Assembly: GCF_000723465.1 (NCBI RefSeq)
Contig: NZ_HF545617.1
Coordinates: 663,624-727,623, forward strand
DNA from: Ruminococcus bicirculans (ex Wegman et al. 2014)
GTDB taxonomy: Bacteria; Bacillota; Clostridia; Oscillospirales; Ruminococcaceae
DNA: 64,000 nucleotides
Direction of reading: 5' to 3'
Shown: piece after piece, positions 43,788 through 52,173 of the stretch
Layout: each line of letters opens with the position of its first letter
Numbering within the stretch: the first letter of the stretch is position 1
Position numbers and translations under genes: made by a program
Notes under the pieces: model-generated
Databases searched by the model: none
What the model saw: the letters and a program-made list of their open reading frames with translations, nothing else
Told to the model about the DNA's origin: nothing

Positions 43788-44564
43788 ATGAAAAAAGCTG
43801 TAAGAAAAGCAATTATTGCAGGAAACTGGAAAATGAACAAGACAAGACCTGAGGCTAAGGAGCTTCTCGAAGCTATCAAGCCACTGGTTGCAAACGCTGA
43901 GGGCAAGGTTGAAGTTATCGCTTGCGTTCCTTTCACAAACCTTGAAACTGCTATCAACGCAACAGCAGGTTCAAACGTAAAGATCGGTGCAGAGAACGTT
44001 CACTTTGAGAAGAGCGGCGCTTTCACAGGCGAGATCTCAGCAGATATGCTCGTTGAGCTTGGCGTTGAGTACGTTGTTATCGGTCACTCTGAGAGAAGAC
44101 AGTATTTCGGTGAAACAGACGAAACAGTAAACAAGAGAACAAAGGCAGCTCTTGCAGCTGGTCTTAAGCCTATCGTTTGCGTTGGCGAGCTTCTTTGGGA
44201 GCGTGAGTGCAACATCACAGAGGAAGTTATCGCAAGACAGGTTAAGCTTGATTTCTTCGGCGTATCAGCAGAGGACGTTAAGAAGTCCGTTATCGCTTAC
44301 GAGCCAGTTTGGGCTATCGGCACAGGCAAGACAGCTACAGCAGATCAGGCAGAGGAAGTTTGCGCATTCATCAGAGCAACACTTGCTAAGATTTATGACG
44401 AGGCTACAGCAGAGGCAGTTACAATTCAGTACGGCGGCTCAATGAACGCTAAGAACTGCGCAGAGCTTCTTTCTAAGGAGAACGTAGACGGCGGTCTTAT
44501 CGGCGGTGCCTCACTGAAGGCTGCTGACTTCAACACTATCGTTCAGGCTGCTGTTGAGGGCTAA
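43788..44564 (+). CDS. tpiA: Triosephosphate isomerase
   Basis: TpiA interconverts dihydroxyacetone phosphate and glyceraldehyde-3-phosphate. The 258-residue protein has Gly-Asn-Trp-Lys-Met-Asn with the substrate Lys, catalytic His100 in Ile-Gly-His-Ser-Glu-Arg-Arg, and the catalytic Glu in Ala-Tyr-Glu-Pro-Val-Trp-Ala-Ile-Gly-Thr-Gly. Codon bias is strong, as in pgk and gapA. A consensus promoter and a terminator flank it. Confidence 0.97.
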   Translation: MKKAVRKAIIAGNWKMNKTRPEAKELLEAIKPLVANAEGKVEVIACVPFTNLETAINATAGSNVKIGAENVHFEKSGAFTGEISADMLVELGVEYVVIGHSERRQYFGETDETVNKRTKAALAAGLKPIVCVGELLWERECNITEEVIARQVKLDFFGVSAEDVKKSVIAYEPVWAIGTGKTATADQAEEVCAFIRATLAKIYDEATAEAVTIQYGGSMNAKNCAELLSKENVDGGLIGGASLKAADFNTIVQAAVEG

Positions 44565-44628
44565 TTAACAGACGGATATCTAGGGGCAAAATATCATTCG
44601 TTACAAGAACAAACAAATAAAAAGTTCC

Positions 44629-44663
44629 GCAGGGGACGGCTGCGGCTGTCCTCTGCTTTTTTT
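44629..44663 (+). terminator. Terminator of tpiA
   Basis: GCAGGGGAC and GTCCTCTGC (44629-44637 with 44648-44656) form a stem followed by seven T. It ends 19 bp before the next gene. Confidence 0.85.
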
Positions 44664-44681
44664 GAACAGGGGGACGCAACT

Positions 44682-45131
44682 ATGAAAAAAGTAATATTTG
44701 CAGCATTAGTATTATCCATGTGTATGTCATTTGCAGCCTGCGGAAGCACTGACGAAAGCAGCGCACCAGCGGCAGAAAGCTCTCAGACAACATCTGAGGC
44801 TAAGCTTGAAAATGTAACTATCAAAATGGACTCTAGTAAGCTCCTTAGCGGCGTTGAGTTTACAGACAGCGAGCTTCTCGACAAGATAACAGAGTTCCGC
44901 ACGAAAATCATGGAAAACGCAGAAGAAAAAGAGCCGGATTCAAAGGAGTACGTTGTTGGCGGCGATTGGTTGGATATAAAATGTTCAGAAGGTCCAGCTA
45001 TCTACTATGAGTCAGGAGAGAGCAACTATGTCCGTATCGGCGCAAAGACCTATTACACAAGCGACGATACTGCCAAGGAATTTAAGGAATATGTCCTGAG
45101 CTTTCTTGAAAAGGGCGGTTATTGGGGATAA
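44682..45131 (+). CDS. Small lipoprotein of unknown function
   Basis: The 149-residue product has a lipoprotein signal ending Phe-Ala-Ala-Cys (Cys20), a Ser/Glu/Ala linker and a globular domain of about 100 residues with Tyr-Val-Val-Gly-Gly-Asp-Trp-Leu-Asp-Ile. No family is recognised. The Lys-Thr-Tyr-Tyr-Thr-Ser and Lys-Glu-Tyr-Val-Leu-Ser-Phe-Leu ending suggest a compact alpha/beta fold. It is 35 bp before gpmI. Confidence 0.6.
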   Translation: MKKVIFAALVLSMCMSFAACGSTDESSAPAAESSQTTSEAKLENVTIKMDSSKLLSGVEFTDSELLDKITEFRTKIMENAEEKEPDSKEYVVGGDWLDIKCSEGPAIYYESGESNYVRIGAKTYYTSDDTAKEFKEYVLSFLEKGGYWG

Positions 45132-45166
45132 TACGAATATAAATGATGTTGAAAGGACTAAGAAAT

Positions 45167-46690
45167 ATGTCAAAGAAACCCATAGCACTTATCATTATGG
45201 ACGGCTTCGGCTATAATCACAAGGATTACGGCAACGCTATCAGAGCTGCCAAAACACCTAATATCGACAGACTTCTTGCCAACTATCCGCACACTCTTAT
45301 CGGTGCAAGCGGCATGGACGTTGGACTTCCTGAGGGACAAATGGGTAACTCAGAGGTAGGCCATACAAATATCGGTGCAGGAAGAATAGTTTATCAGGAG
45401 CTTACAAGAATTACAAAGTCTATCAAGGACGGCGAATTCTTCTCAAACGAAGCTTTCACAGCAGCCGTTGAGAACTGCAAGAAGAATGACAGCGCACTCC
45501 ACCTGTTCGGACTTCTTTCAAACGGCGGCGTTCACTCACATAATTCACACCTCTATGGCCTTTTGGAGCTTGCTAAGAAAGCAGGTCTTACAAAGGTATA
45601 CGTTCATTGCTTCATGGACGGCAGAGATGTTCCTCCTACAAGCGGTGCTGACTTCGTAGCTGAGCTTGAAGAAAAGCTCAAGGAAATTGGTGTCGGCAAG
45701 ATAGCAACAGTAATGGGACGTTACTATGCAATGGACAGAGATAACCGTTGGGAGCGTGTAGGCAAGGCTTATGACGCAATGGTATACGGCGAGGGCAATA
45801 AGGCTGATAACGCAGTTGACGCTATCAGGGCTTCCTATGCCGCTGACGTTACAGACGAGTTCGTTGTTCCTACAGTTATCGATGAAAACGGCAAGATATC
45901 CGCAAACGATAGCGTTATCTTCTTCAACTTCCGTCCTGACAGAGCAAGAGAGATAACAAGAACTCTCGTTGACGACGACTTCACAGGCTTTGAGAGAAGA
46001 AACGGCAGATTCCCACTTTACTATGTCTGCATGACACAGTATGACGCAACAATGCCAAACGTTGACGTTGCATTCAAGCCAGCAAGCCTTGAAAATACTT
46101 TCGGCGAGTATATCGCAAAGAAGGGTCTTTCACAGCTTAGAATTGCCGAAACAGAGAAGTATGCTCACGTTACATTCTTCTTCAACGGTGGCGTAGAAGC
46201 TCCTTTTGAGAACGAGGACAGAGCCCTCATCAATTCACCAAAGGTAGCAACATATGACCTCCAGCCTGAAATGAGCGCATATCTTGTTTGCGACGAAGTT
46301 CTCAAGAGAATAGAGTCTGACAAGTATGACGCAATTATCCTCAACTATGCAAACTGCGATATGGTAGGTCACACAGGCGTGTTCGACGCAGCCGTAGCAG
46401 CAGTAGAAGCAGTTGACGAGTGCGTAGGCAAAACGGTTGACGCAGTTCTTGCAAAGGGCGGCATAGCACTTATCACAGCAGACCACGGCAACGCAGATAA
46501 GATGATGGAAGAGGACGGCTCTCCATTCACAGCCCACACAACCAACCTTGTACCTCTCATTATCGCAGGCGCAGGCAATGTTCTTATCAGAGAGGGCGGC
46601 GTGCTTGCTGACCTTTCACCAACAATGCTCAAACTCATGGGTCTGGAGCAGCCAAAGGAAATGACAGGTAAGTCTATCATCAAGGACTAA
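45167..46690 (+). CDS. gpmI: 2,3-bisphosphoglycerate-independent phosphoglycerate mutase
   Basis: GpmI converts 3-phosphoglycerate to 2-phosphoglycerate using two manganese ions and a phosphoserine. The ATG at 45167 follows AAAGGA. The product has 507 residues. Asp12 in Ile-Met-Asp-Gly-Phe-Gly and Ser62 in Met-Gly-Asn-Ser-Glu-Val-Gly-His are the metal ligand and nucleophile; the late Thr-Ala-Asp-His-Gly-Asn-Ala-Asp binds metal. It follows the small lipoprotein gene and precedes a terminator. Confidence 0.96.
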   Translation: MSKKPIALIIMDGFGYNHKDYGNAIRAAKTPNIDRLLANYPHTLIGASGMDVGLPEGQMGNSEVGHTNIGAGRIVYQELTRITKSIKDGEFFSNEAFTAAVENCKKNDSALHLFGLLSNGGVHSHNSHLYGLLELAKKAGLTKVYVHCFMDGRDVPPTSGADFVAELEEKLKEIGVGKIATVMGRYYAMDRDNRWERVGKAYDAMVYGEGNKADNAVDAIRASYAADVTDEFVVPTVIDENGKISANDSVIFFNFRPDRAREITRTLVDDDFTGFERRNGRFPLYYVCMTQYDATMPNVDVAFKPASLENTFGEYIAKKGLSQLRIAETEKYAHVTFFFNGGVEAPFENEDRALINSPKVATYDLQPEMSAYLVCDEVLKRIESDKYDAIILNYANCDMVGHTGVFDAAVAAVEAVDECVGKTVDAVLAKGGIALITADHGNADKMMEEDGSPFTAHTTNLVPLIIAGAGNVLIREGGVLADLSPTMLKLMGLEQPKEMTGKSIIKD

Positions 46691-46706
46691 TTTCCATAAA
46701 ATAATC

Positions 46707-46741
46707 AAGGCAGTACCGAGAAAATTGGCACTGCCTTTTTT
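46707..46741 (+). terminator. Terminator of gpmI
   Basis: AAGGCAGT and ACTGCCTT (46707-46714 with 46730-46737) form a stem followed by a T tract. Confidence 0.85.
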
Positions 46742-46781
46742 GTATCCCATCTATTCACTTGCTCTGTATATTGCCCAAATC

Positions 46782-47864
46782 CTATTTCAGTGGGTCAAGC
46801 CCTTTAGCCATTATGCAGTAGGTACTGCCGTATGGGTTCGGTATGGGTGGCATTCTGCTCACATGGAACTCTTTCGGCAAACCACGGCTGTCACATGGGA
46901 AACTCATGGTCACACAAGTGCCTTTGCCGATCTCGCTGCGATAACTTAGTTCACCGTCAAAACGGTCGCAAAAGCATTTTGCCAGTGCAAGCCCCAATGC
47001 CTCACTGCTACTGTATTTCTGGAATGTGCCAAAGGGCGTGATAGCCGCCTGCCATACATCGTCTGTCATGCCGTTGCCGTTATCACTTACTGACAGTATT
47101 ATCCTGTCGTCCTCAGTTTTTAGGATAAGCTCCACCTGCCGTTGTTCCTTGTCATTGTACATATATGCGTTCACAAGCAGATTTACAAGCACATTTTTAA
47201 TAAGGCTTTTGTTTGTTTCAAAATAAATGCACGGGTCAATGGAGTATCTGAAAATACAGCCGTCCTCCTCCAGCAAATTGCCTTCTTCGTCGCATACCTC
47301 ACCGCATATGTCTGATAGGCTCTGATATTCAGTTGTGAAATTGCCGCTGAAATATTTTGCAAGTTCTGTCATGTTCACCGTTGCGGAAAATGTCTTCAGT
47401 ATACGAAGCCTTGCCTCATGGTCAAAATGCTCATATTCAGTGCCGGCTTTTGAAGAGAAGGAATTCTTTTGGCTGTCAAGCATCGCTAACATTTTAGAAA
47501 GCTCCATCCTTATGTTGCCGAGAAAATTCGATTTGAAGCGTAAATATCCAGACTTGTCCGAAAGACGTTCTATGTCCATGCAGGAGTAATAGTGTATGAG
47601 ATAATTCGTTATAATGCCATTATCTCTCAGTGGTTCAAACCGCATTGCCGCCGAGTCTGCAAACCTGCCCTTATATTCAAAGGTAGCTGTCTTTTCAACA
47701 GGCAGAATGAAAGTGTTTTCCGGAGTATCGCATAAAGCAGAAATATCTATAACATCAGGCAGATCACCATGATTTTTCCAAATGACATTAAGCTCAGCGT
47801 CAGTGAGGATAATGTTTTCCTCAGACTGAGCGTATATCTCTTTCACAGAAGATGTCAGTTCCAC
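46782..47864 (-). CDS. Orphan sensor histidine kinase-like ATPase
   Basis: The 360-residue cytoplasmic protein has no membrane helix. A PAS-like N-terminus (about 10-100) with Glu-Asn-Ile-Ile-Leu-Thr-Asp-Ala-Glu-Leu-Asn-Val-Ile-Trp is followed by a helical region and a HATPase_c domain: N box Leu-Val-Asn-Leu-Leu-Val-Asn-Ala, G1 Asp-Asn-Gly-Asn-Gly-Met and G2 Gly-Leu-Ala-Leu-Ala. A standard phospho-acceptor His box is not obvious; the His in Phe-Asp-His-Glu-Ala-Arg-Leu is a candidate. No response regulator gene is adjacent. The signal and partner are unknown. Confidence 0.75.
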   Translation of the reverse strand: MELTSSVKEIYAQSEENIILTDAELNVIWKNHGDLPDVIDISALCDTPENTFILPVEKTATFEYKGRFADSAAMRFEPLRDNGIITNYLIHYYSCMDIERLSDKSGYLRFKSNFLGNIRMELSKMLAMLDSQKNSFSSKAGTEYEHFDHEARLRILKTFSATVNMTELAKYFSGNFTTEYQSLSDICGEVCDEEGNLLEEDGCIFRYSIDPCIYFETNKSLIKNVLVNLLVNAYMYNDKEQRQVELILKTEDDRIILSVSDNGNGMTDDVWQAAITPFGTFQKYSSSEALGLALAKCFCDRFDGELSYRSEIGKGTCVTMSFPCDSRGLPKEFHVSRMPPIPNPYGSTYCIMAKGLDPLK

Positions 47865-48090
47865 TTTGTTAGCCTGCCTTTCATAAAGATCTCATGTAAA
47901 TATTATAACCTAAACTGTCGGGGTAGTCAATAAAAAATCATCAATATTTGATCATATTTTAAAGAATTTAGCAGTGCTTTGACGGATCAAGACTCAGATG
48001 GCTTTGGGGTGAAGTTTTAAGGCAATACCGCACAAAGATTGTGCGGTATTGCCTTAAAGAAAAAAAGTTCTAAGTTTTTTGTAAAAACAC
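47865..48090. other. Divergent intergenic region with a long palindrome
   Basis: Between the histidine kinase (minus) and gapA (plus). No gene is seen. It contains the 41-bp MITE-derived palindrome at 48017-48057, 34 bp before the gapA promoter. Confidence 0.6.
48017..48057. repeat. 41-bp palindrome derived from the MITE-like element
   Basis: TTAAGGCAATACCGCACAA (48017-48035), AGA and TTGTGCGGTATTGCCTTAA (48039-48057) form perfect 19-bp arms. The arms match the ends of the 174-bp element at 13693-13866, so this looks like the same family with the interior lost, or a solo core. Confidence 0.85.
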
Positions 48091-48119
48091 TTGCAATGTA
48101 TAGAAAAATGTAGTATAAT
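48091..48119 (+). promoter_or_regulatory. Promoter of gapA
   Basis: TTGCAA at 48091 and TATAAT at 48114 are spaced 17 bp. Confidence 0.75.
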
Positions 48120-48153
48120 AAGTACAGAAAAATTTTTAGGAGGTAAATTAATT

Positions 48154-49191
48154 ATGGCAGTTAAAGTCGCAATTAATGGTTTTGGACGTATTGGACGTCT
48201 TGCATTCAGACAGATGTTTGGCGCAGAGGGCTACGAGGTAGTTGCAATCAACGACCTGACAAAGCCTTCAATGCTCGCTGATCTTCTTAAGTATGATACA
48301 GCTCAGGGCGGTTACTGTGGTAAGATCGGTGAGAATCTCCACACAGTATCAGCTGACGATGAGGCTAATACTATCACTGTTGACGGCAAGACTCTTCAGA
48401 TTTATGCAGAAAAGGATGCTAAGGATTGTCCTTGGGGCAAGCTTGGTGTAGACGTAGTTCTCGAGTGCACAGGCTTCTATACATCAAAGGCTAAGAGCCA
48501 GGCTCACCTCGATGCTGGTGCTAAGAAGGTAGTTATCTCAGCTCCTGCTGGTAACGACCTCAAGACTATCGTTTACTCAGTAAACGAGAAGACACTTACA
48601 GCTGACGATACAATCATTTCAGCTGCATCTTGCACAACAAACTGTCTTGCTCCTATGGCTAATGCTCTTAACAAGTATGCTCCTATCCAGAGCGGTATCA
48701 TGAGCACTATTCATGCTTACACAGGCGACCAGATGATCCTTGACGGTCCTCACAGAAAGGGTGACCTGAGAAGAGCAAGAGCTGGTGCTGCTAACATCGT
48801 TCCTAACTCAACAGGTGCTGCAAAGGCTATCGGCCTTGTTATCCCAGAGCTTAACGGCAAGCTCATTGGTTCTGCACAGAGAGTTCCAGTTCCAACTGGT
48901 TCAACAACAATCCTTACAGCAGTTGTAAAGGGTGCTGACGTAACAGTTGAAGGCATCAACGCTGCTATGAAGGCTGCATCTTCTGAGTCATTTGGCTACA
49001 ATGAGGATCCAATCGTTTCTTCTGACGTTATCGGCATGAGATTTGGTTCACTCTTCGATGCTACTCAGACAATGGTATCTAAGATCGCTGATGACCTCTA
49101 TGAGGTACAGGTAGTTTCTTGGTACGACAACGAGAACTCTTACACATCACAGATGGTAAGAACAATCAAGTACTTTGCTGAGCTTGCATAA
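48154..49191 (+). CDS. gapA: Type I glyceraldehyde-3-phosphate dehydrogenase
   Basis: The enzyme oxidises and phosphorylates glyceraldehyde-3-phosphate using NAD. AGGAGG precedes the ATG at 48154; the 345-residue product opens with the NAD fold Ile-Asn-Gly-Phe-Gly-Arg-Ile-Gly-Arg. The active-site Cys160 lies in Ser-Ala-Ala-Ser-Cys-Thr-Thr-Asn-Cys, and Ala-Gly-Ala-Ala-Asn-Ile-Val-Pro follows. Codon bias is strong. It is transcribed alone, separate from pgk, which it often joins in other Firmicutes. Confidence 0.97.
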   Translation: MAVKVAINGFGRIGRLAFRQMFGAEGYEVVAINDLTKPSMLADLLKYDTAQGGYCGKIGENLHTVSADDEANTITVDGKTLQIYAEKDAKDCPWGKLGVDVVLECTGFYTSKAKSQAHLDAGAKKVVISAPAGNDLKTIVYSVNEKTLTADDTIISAASCTTNCLAPMANALNKYAPIQSGIMSTIHAYTGDQMILDGPHRKGDLRRARAGAANIVPNSTGAAKAIGLVIPELNGKLIGSAQRVPVPTGSTTILTAVVKGADVTVEGINAAMKAASSESFGYNEDPIVSSDVIGMRFGSLFDATQTMVSKIADDLYEVQVVSWYDNENSYTSQMVRTIKYFAELA

Positions 49192-49220
49192 TCTGCACAG
49201 CCAAAACTAAATTGCTTACT

Positions 49221-49253
49221 AAAGACCGCTTCATCATGAGGCGGTCTTTTTTT
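49221..49253 (+). terminator. Terminator of gapA
   Basis: AAAGACCGC and GCGGTCTTT (49221-49229 with 49241-49249) form a stem followed by a T tract. Confidence 0.88.
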
Positions 49254-49325
49254 GCGTATGTATACAACAAAGGTGAGCAAAAACTGGCGAATACTGTTCG
49301 CACATACGATTTATATTACACAAAT

Positions 49326-49351
49326 GTAGGGGACGGCGCCCTCGACGTCCC
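49326..49351. repeat. GTAGGG palindromic repeat
   Basis: GTAGGGGACG opens the unit and GGGACG pairs with CGTCCC (49330-49335 with 49346-49351). It lies alone in the gap between gapA and the DUF4353 gene. Confidence 0.7.
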
Positions 49352-49380
49352 GCATACTTTGAGCGATAAACCAGCCAAAT

Positions 49381-49413
49381 AAAAAAGGACGAACCCCAAG
49401 TTCGTCCTTTTTT
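49381..49413. terminator. Bidirectional terminator after the DUF4353 lipoprotein gene
   Basis: A perfect 14-bp stem (49381-49394 with 49400-49413, core GGACGAAC/GTTCGTCC), with A and T tracts on its two sides, lies eight bp beyond the stop codon of the minus-strand gene. Confidence 0.88.
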
Positions 49414-49421
49414 CGTTCATA

Positions 49422-51371
49422 TCAGAAACCACGTCCTCCGCCATGACCTCTGCCAAAGCTCATTCCCTTGGAATTAGAAGTAACAATTCCGTCAATAGTC
49501 ACGGTTTCCGACTGCGACCCTGCCGTAATGGTGTAGGTTTCGCCTTCCTTCAGGTCAGCGCTTGTGAATACAACGCTCTGCCAAGTCTTTGTAGGGGTAA
49601 AGCTTAAGATCTCCTTGCCGTCACTGTCAGTGATAGTCAGTTTTTCGTTTGCTGAAACTGTCGAACCAAGATCGTGCAGAACACTGTATTGTGTGGAGTT
49701 GTCACCGAAGCCTTCTTCCATTCCAACTGCACCACAGGCGATGAGCGTTCCCCCTGTTACAGTTGCAGTGCCGTTGTAGTCAAGTGCACCGTTGCCGCCG
49801 TTAGTAGGTCCGCAAACGTAAACTGTACCGCCTGCCATTGTGAAGTTGCCATTTGAGTCAAGTCCGTCGCCGTCAGCGTCAATGGTTACAGTTCCTCCGT
49901 TGATGTTAAGTTCAACACCGTCCTGTGACGAGAATTGGTCAGCACCCATTCTGTCTGTTGATCCAGTGTCGCTTCCGCCTGCGCAGTTTATTCCGTCATC
50001 GCTTGCTACCACTGATATGGTGCCACCGTCTATTGTTACGATAGAACCCTCGATACCCTCATAGCTTTTTGTGATGTCTACAGTGCCGTCGGATATGGTC
50101 AGATTTCCGTCAGCGTGCATTCCGTTGTCACCCGACGCCACAGAAATGTTTCCCCCTGTTATAACAATGTTTCCGTTGCTGTATACTGAATCGTCTGCCG
50201 AATCTATCTTGAACTCGCCGACGCTTATGTTTACCTCGTTGCCTGCCTTTAAAGCCTTTGCAGATGTTGAAGTGTTGTCCGTTGTATCTGTGCTGTCGCT
50301 GTCCGTAGTAGTGTTGGCCGTAGTCTTGATAGTCAGCCCTGTGTTGTCAGCCGTAGGCATTGCAGGCGGGTCGCCTCCCGTGCCGTTTCCGTTATCGTCA
50401 GGTCTGCCCATTTCGTTCGGACCACCACCACCGTTGCTCATGTTGTTCTGCCAATTTCTGTTTGGCGTGCCGTCAGACTTCATAGAAGCGTTTGCACTTC
50501 CACCGCCTGTGGTGATGTCAAAGCTTCCGCCCTCGATAGAAAGCACAGTTTCCGCCTCGAATGCGTCATTGTTTGCGACTACTGTGAAGCTTCCCCCTGT
50601 CACGCTTATAAAGCCTTTGTCAGAAGCCTCTGTGTTAGTGGATTTTATGCCGTTCGTGCCTGCGGAAATGTTGACTGTTCCGCCAGATATCTTAACACTG
50701 TCCTTGCCTTCCATAGCGGTTGAAGCCGAGGTCACATTGATATTTCCGTCAGTGATAACAAGATCGTCCTTTGAAACTATGCCGTGCTTGTAGTTTGCAT
50801 TCACAGTAAGTGTACCGCTGCCGTTTATAGTAAGGTCGGCTTTGGAGAAAATAGCACCGTCTGTGTTGCTGTCATCTTCTCCTAAAGAGTAGCTTGCACT
50901 GTCCGTCAAAACGTTCTCTGTGCCGTCCTCCAGCACGATATAAACTTTTTTAGCTTTGCTCACAAGCAGGGGAGCGTTGTCCGCACAAGTTATGTCAACT
51001 CCATTGAAAATAAGCTTTATTTCAGCCGTCTTGTCCGCTGAAACGATTATCCTGCCGTTGGTCGCCGTGCCTGAAAGAATGTAAGTGCCTGCCTGCGAAA
51101 TGGTAACAGTTTCCCCCTCAGCGGTCGCACCCTCACCGTCTATAGCTGCACTGCCATCAGCAAATGTAATCCCTATTGAGCTTTCCTCGTCATATCCAAC
51201 GTCAATGTCCTCTGCCGCAATGCTTGCGTCAATGTCAGACTTTGCCGACTGAGAAACACTGTTTGTGGTCTGTGAAGAACTTGCACTCTCTGAACAGCCT
51301 GAAAAAGCCGTGACCGTGATAAAAAACGCCGCCGTGATAGCTGCCAGCTTTTTAGTGTCCGAAATTTTCAT
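49422..51371 (-). CDS. DUF4353-like carbohydrate-binding lipoprotein
   Basis: The ATG at 51371 follows AAGGGGG; the product of 649 residues has a lipoprotein signal ending Phe-Ser-Gly-Cys. The rest is dominated by repeated parallel-beta-helix-like turns: Val-Lys-Ile-Ser-Gly-Gly-Thr-Val-Asn-Ile, Leu-Thr-Ile-Asn-Gly-Ser-Gly-Thr-Leu, Gly-Asn-Ile-Asn-Val and Asp-Gly-Thr-Val-Asp-Ile. A Gly/Asn/Pro-rich insert lies near the middle, and the tail Phe-Gly-Arg-Gly-His-Gly-Gly-Gly-Arg is Gly-rich. I place it in DUF4353, named as carbohydrate-binding. It is an extracellular protein. The DUF4956-VTC pair lies just upstream, and DUF4353, DUF4956 and VTC genes are often clustered in Clostridia. Confidence 0.75.
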   Translation of the reverse strand: MKISDTKKLAAITAAFFITVTAFSGCSESASSSQTTNSVSQSAKSDIDASIAAEDIDVGYDEESSIGITFADGSAAIDGEGATAEGETVTISQAGTYILSGTATNGRIIVSADKTAEIKLIFNGVDITCADNAPLLVSKAKKVYIVLEDGTENVLTDSASYSLGEDDSNTDGAIFSKADLTINGSGTLTVNANYKHGIVSKDDLVITDGNINVTSASTAMEGKDSVKISGGTVNISAGTNGIKSTNTEASDKGFISVTGGSFTVVANNDAFEAETVLSIEGGSFDITTGGGSANASMKSDGTPNRNWQNNMSNGGGGPNEMGRPDDNGNGTGGDPPAMPTADNTGLTIKTTANTTTDSDSTDTTDNTSTSAKALKAGNEVNISVGEFKIDSADDSVYSNGNIVITGGNISVASGDNGMHADGNLTISDGTVDITKSYEGIEGSIVTIDGGTISVVASDDGINCAGGSDTGSTDRMGADQFSSQDGVELNINGGTVTIDADGDGLDSNGNFTMAGGTVYVCGPTNGGNGALDYNGTATVTGGTLIACGAVGMEEGFGDNSTQYSVLHDLGSTVSANEKLTITDSDGKEILSFTPTKTWQSVVFTSADLKEGETYTITAGSQSETVTIDGIVTSNSKGMSFGRGHGGGRGF

Positions 51372-51406
51372 GAAAAATACCCCCTTGTATGGTAAAAAAG
51401 GTTGAA

Positions 51407-51443
51407 AAAACCGCACAAGACCGCTTTAGCCTTGTGCGGTTTT
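51407..51443. terminator. Terminator between the DUF4956 and DUF4353 genes
   Basis: AAAACCGCACAAG and CTTGTGCGGTTTT (51407-51419 with 51431-51443) form a perfect 13-bp stem with A and T tracts on its two sides. It suggests that the DUF4353 gene is transcribed separately from the DUF4956-VTC pair or expressed at a lower level by read-through. Confidence 0.8.
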
Positions 51444-51468
51444 GCTTATGGATACTTTTGTTATTTTG

Positions 51469-52173
51469 TCAGAATGATTGTTCCTCAATGTCTGCTGCCA
51501 CTGCACACATTATCTCAAGGTTGCCGTTTCTGCATCTAAGTTCGTCAATAAGCTTCTTTTCGTTAGCGTCACCCTTTAGCTCAATGCGGTATTTCAGCTT
51601 GAAAAGGCTTCCCATATTTGTGGTCTTTACCGAAACAAGCTCACATTCTGAAAGATACTTTTCAAATATATCGTCAAATACCTCAGTGTAATCAAGGCTT
51701 TCAGGGATAGTGATACTAAGATCCTTGTGACCCGACTTCTTTTTGCCAATAGGCAGAAGCGTATAAATAATGTTCAGCAGGCTCACGCACACCGCAAGCA
51801 TAAGAGCCAACGCAAGGTGGTTCGTGCCCGTCGCAAGACCGACAGCCATTGAAAGGAAGATAGCACAAATGTCCATTGCACTTCCCGGTACAGAACGGAA
51901 TCTTACCAAGCTGAATGCACCCATAACAGCCACGCCTGTACCGATGTTTCCGTTTACAAGCATTATCACTACCTGTACTATCACAGGCAGCAAAGCAAGC
52001 GTCATCATAAAGCTCTTTGTTTTTTTCTGCCTGAAGTTGAAAGCAAACGCTATTATAAGACCAAGCACCAACGAAGCCGCAGTGCAGAAAACAAATTCGT
52101 TTGTAGTTATCGCCGCCACGGTCGTTTCAGTGGTGGTCACAGTAGTAGCCGCAAGAGTAGTTGAATTAAGCAC
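51469..52173 (-). CDS. DUF4956 membrane protein
   Basis: The start is GTG after AAGGTGA. The 234-residue protein has four membrane helices in its first 150 residues, around the conserved Gly-Ala-Phe-Ser-Leu-Val-Arg-Phe-Arg-Ser, and a cytoplasmic C-terminal domain. DUF4956 proteins occur beside VTC-type polyphosphate polymerases and CotH or DUF4353 proteins. A role in moving or anchoring a polymer is inference. It overlaps the VTC gene by eight bases, so the two are coupled. Confidence 0.8.
   Translation of the reverse strand: MLNSTTLAATTVTTTETTVAAITTNEFVFCTAASLVLGLIIAFAFNFRQKKTKSFMMTLALLPVIVQVVIMLVNGNIGTGVAVMGAFSLVRFRSVPGSAMDICAIFLSMAVGLATGTNHLALALMLAVCVSLLNIIYTLLPIGKKKSGHKDLSITIPESLDYTEVFDDIFEKYLSECELVSVKTTNMGSLFKLKYRIELKGDANEKKLIDELRCRNGNLEIMCAVAADIEEQSF

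Noticed and set aside
48017..48057. Palindrome considered as a terminator
   Set aside because: It lies between divergent genes, upstream of both, and lacks a T tract after the stem on either strand.
50071..50793. A 240-codon plus-strand frame opposite the DUF4353 lipoprotein gene
   Set aside because: It is Pro/Val/Ser-rich and mirrors the repetitive Gly/Thr/Asn codons of the real gene; no ribosome site or domain supports it.
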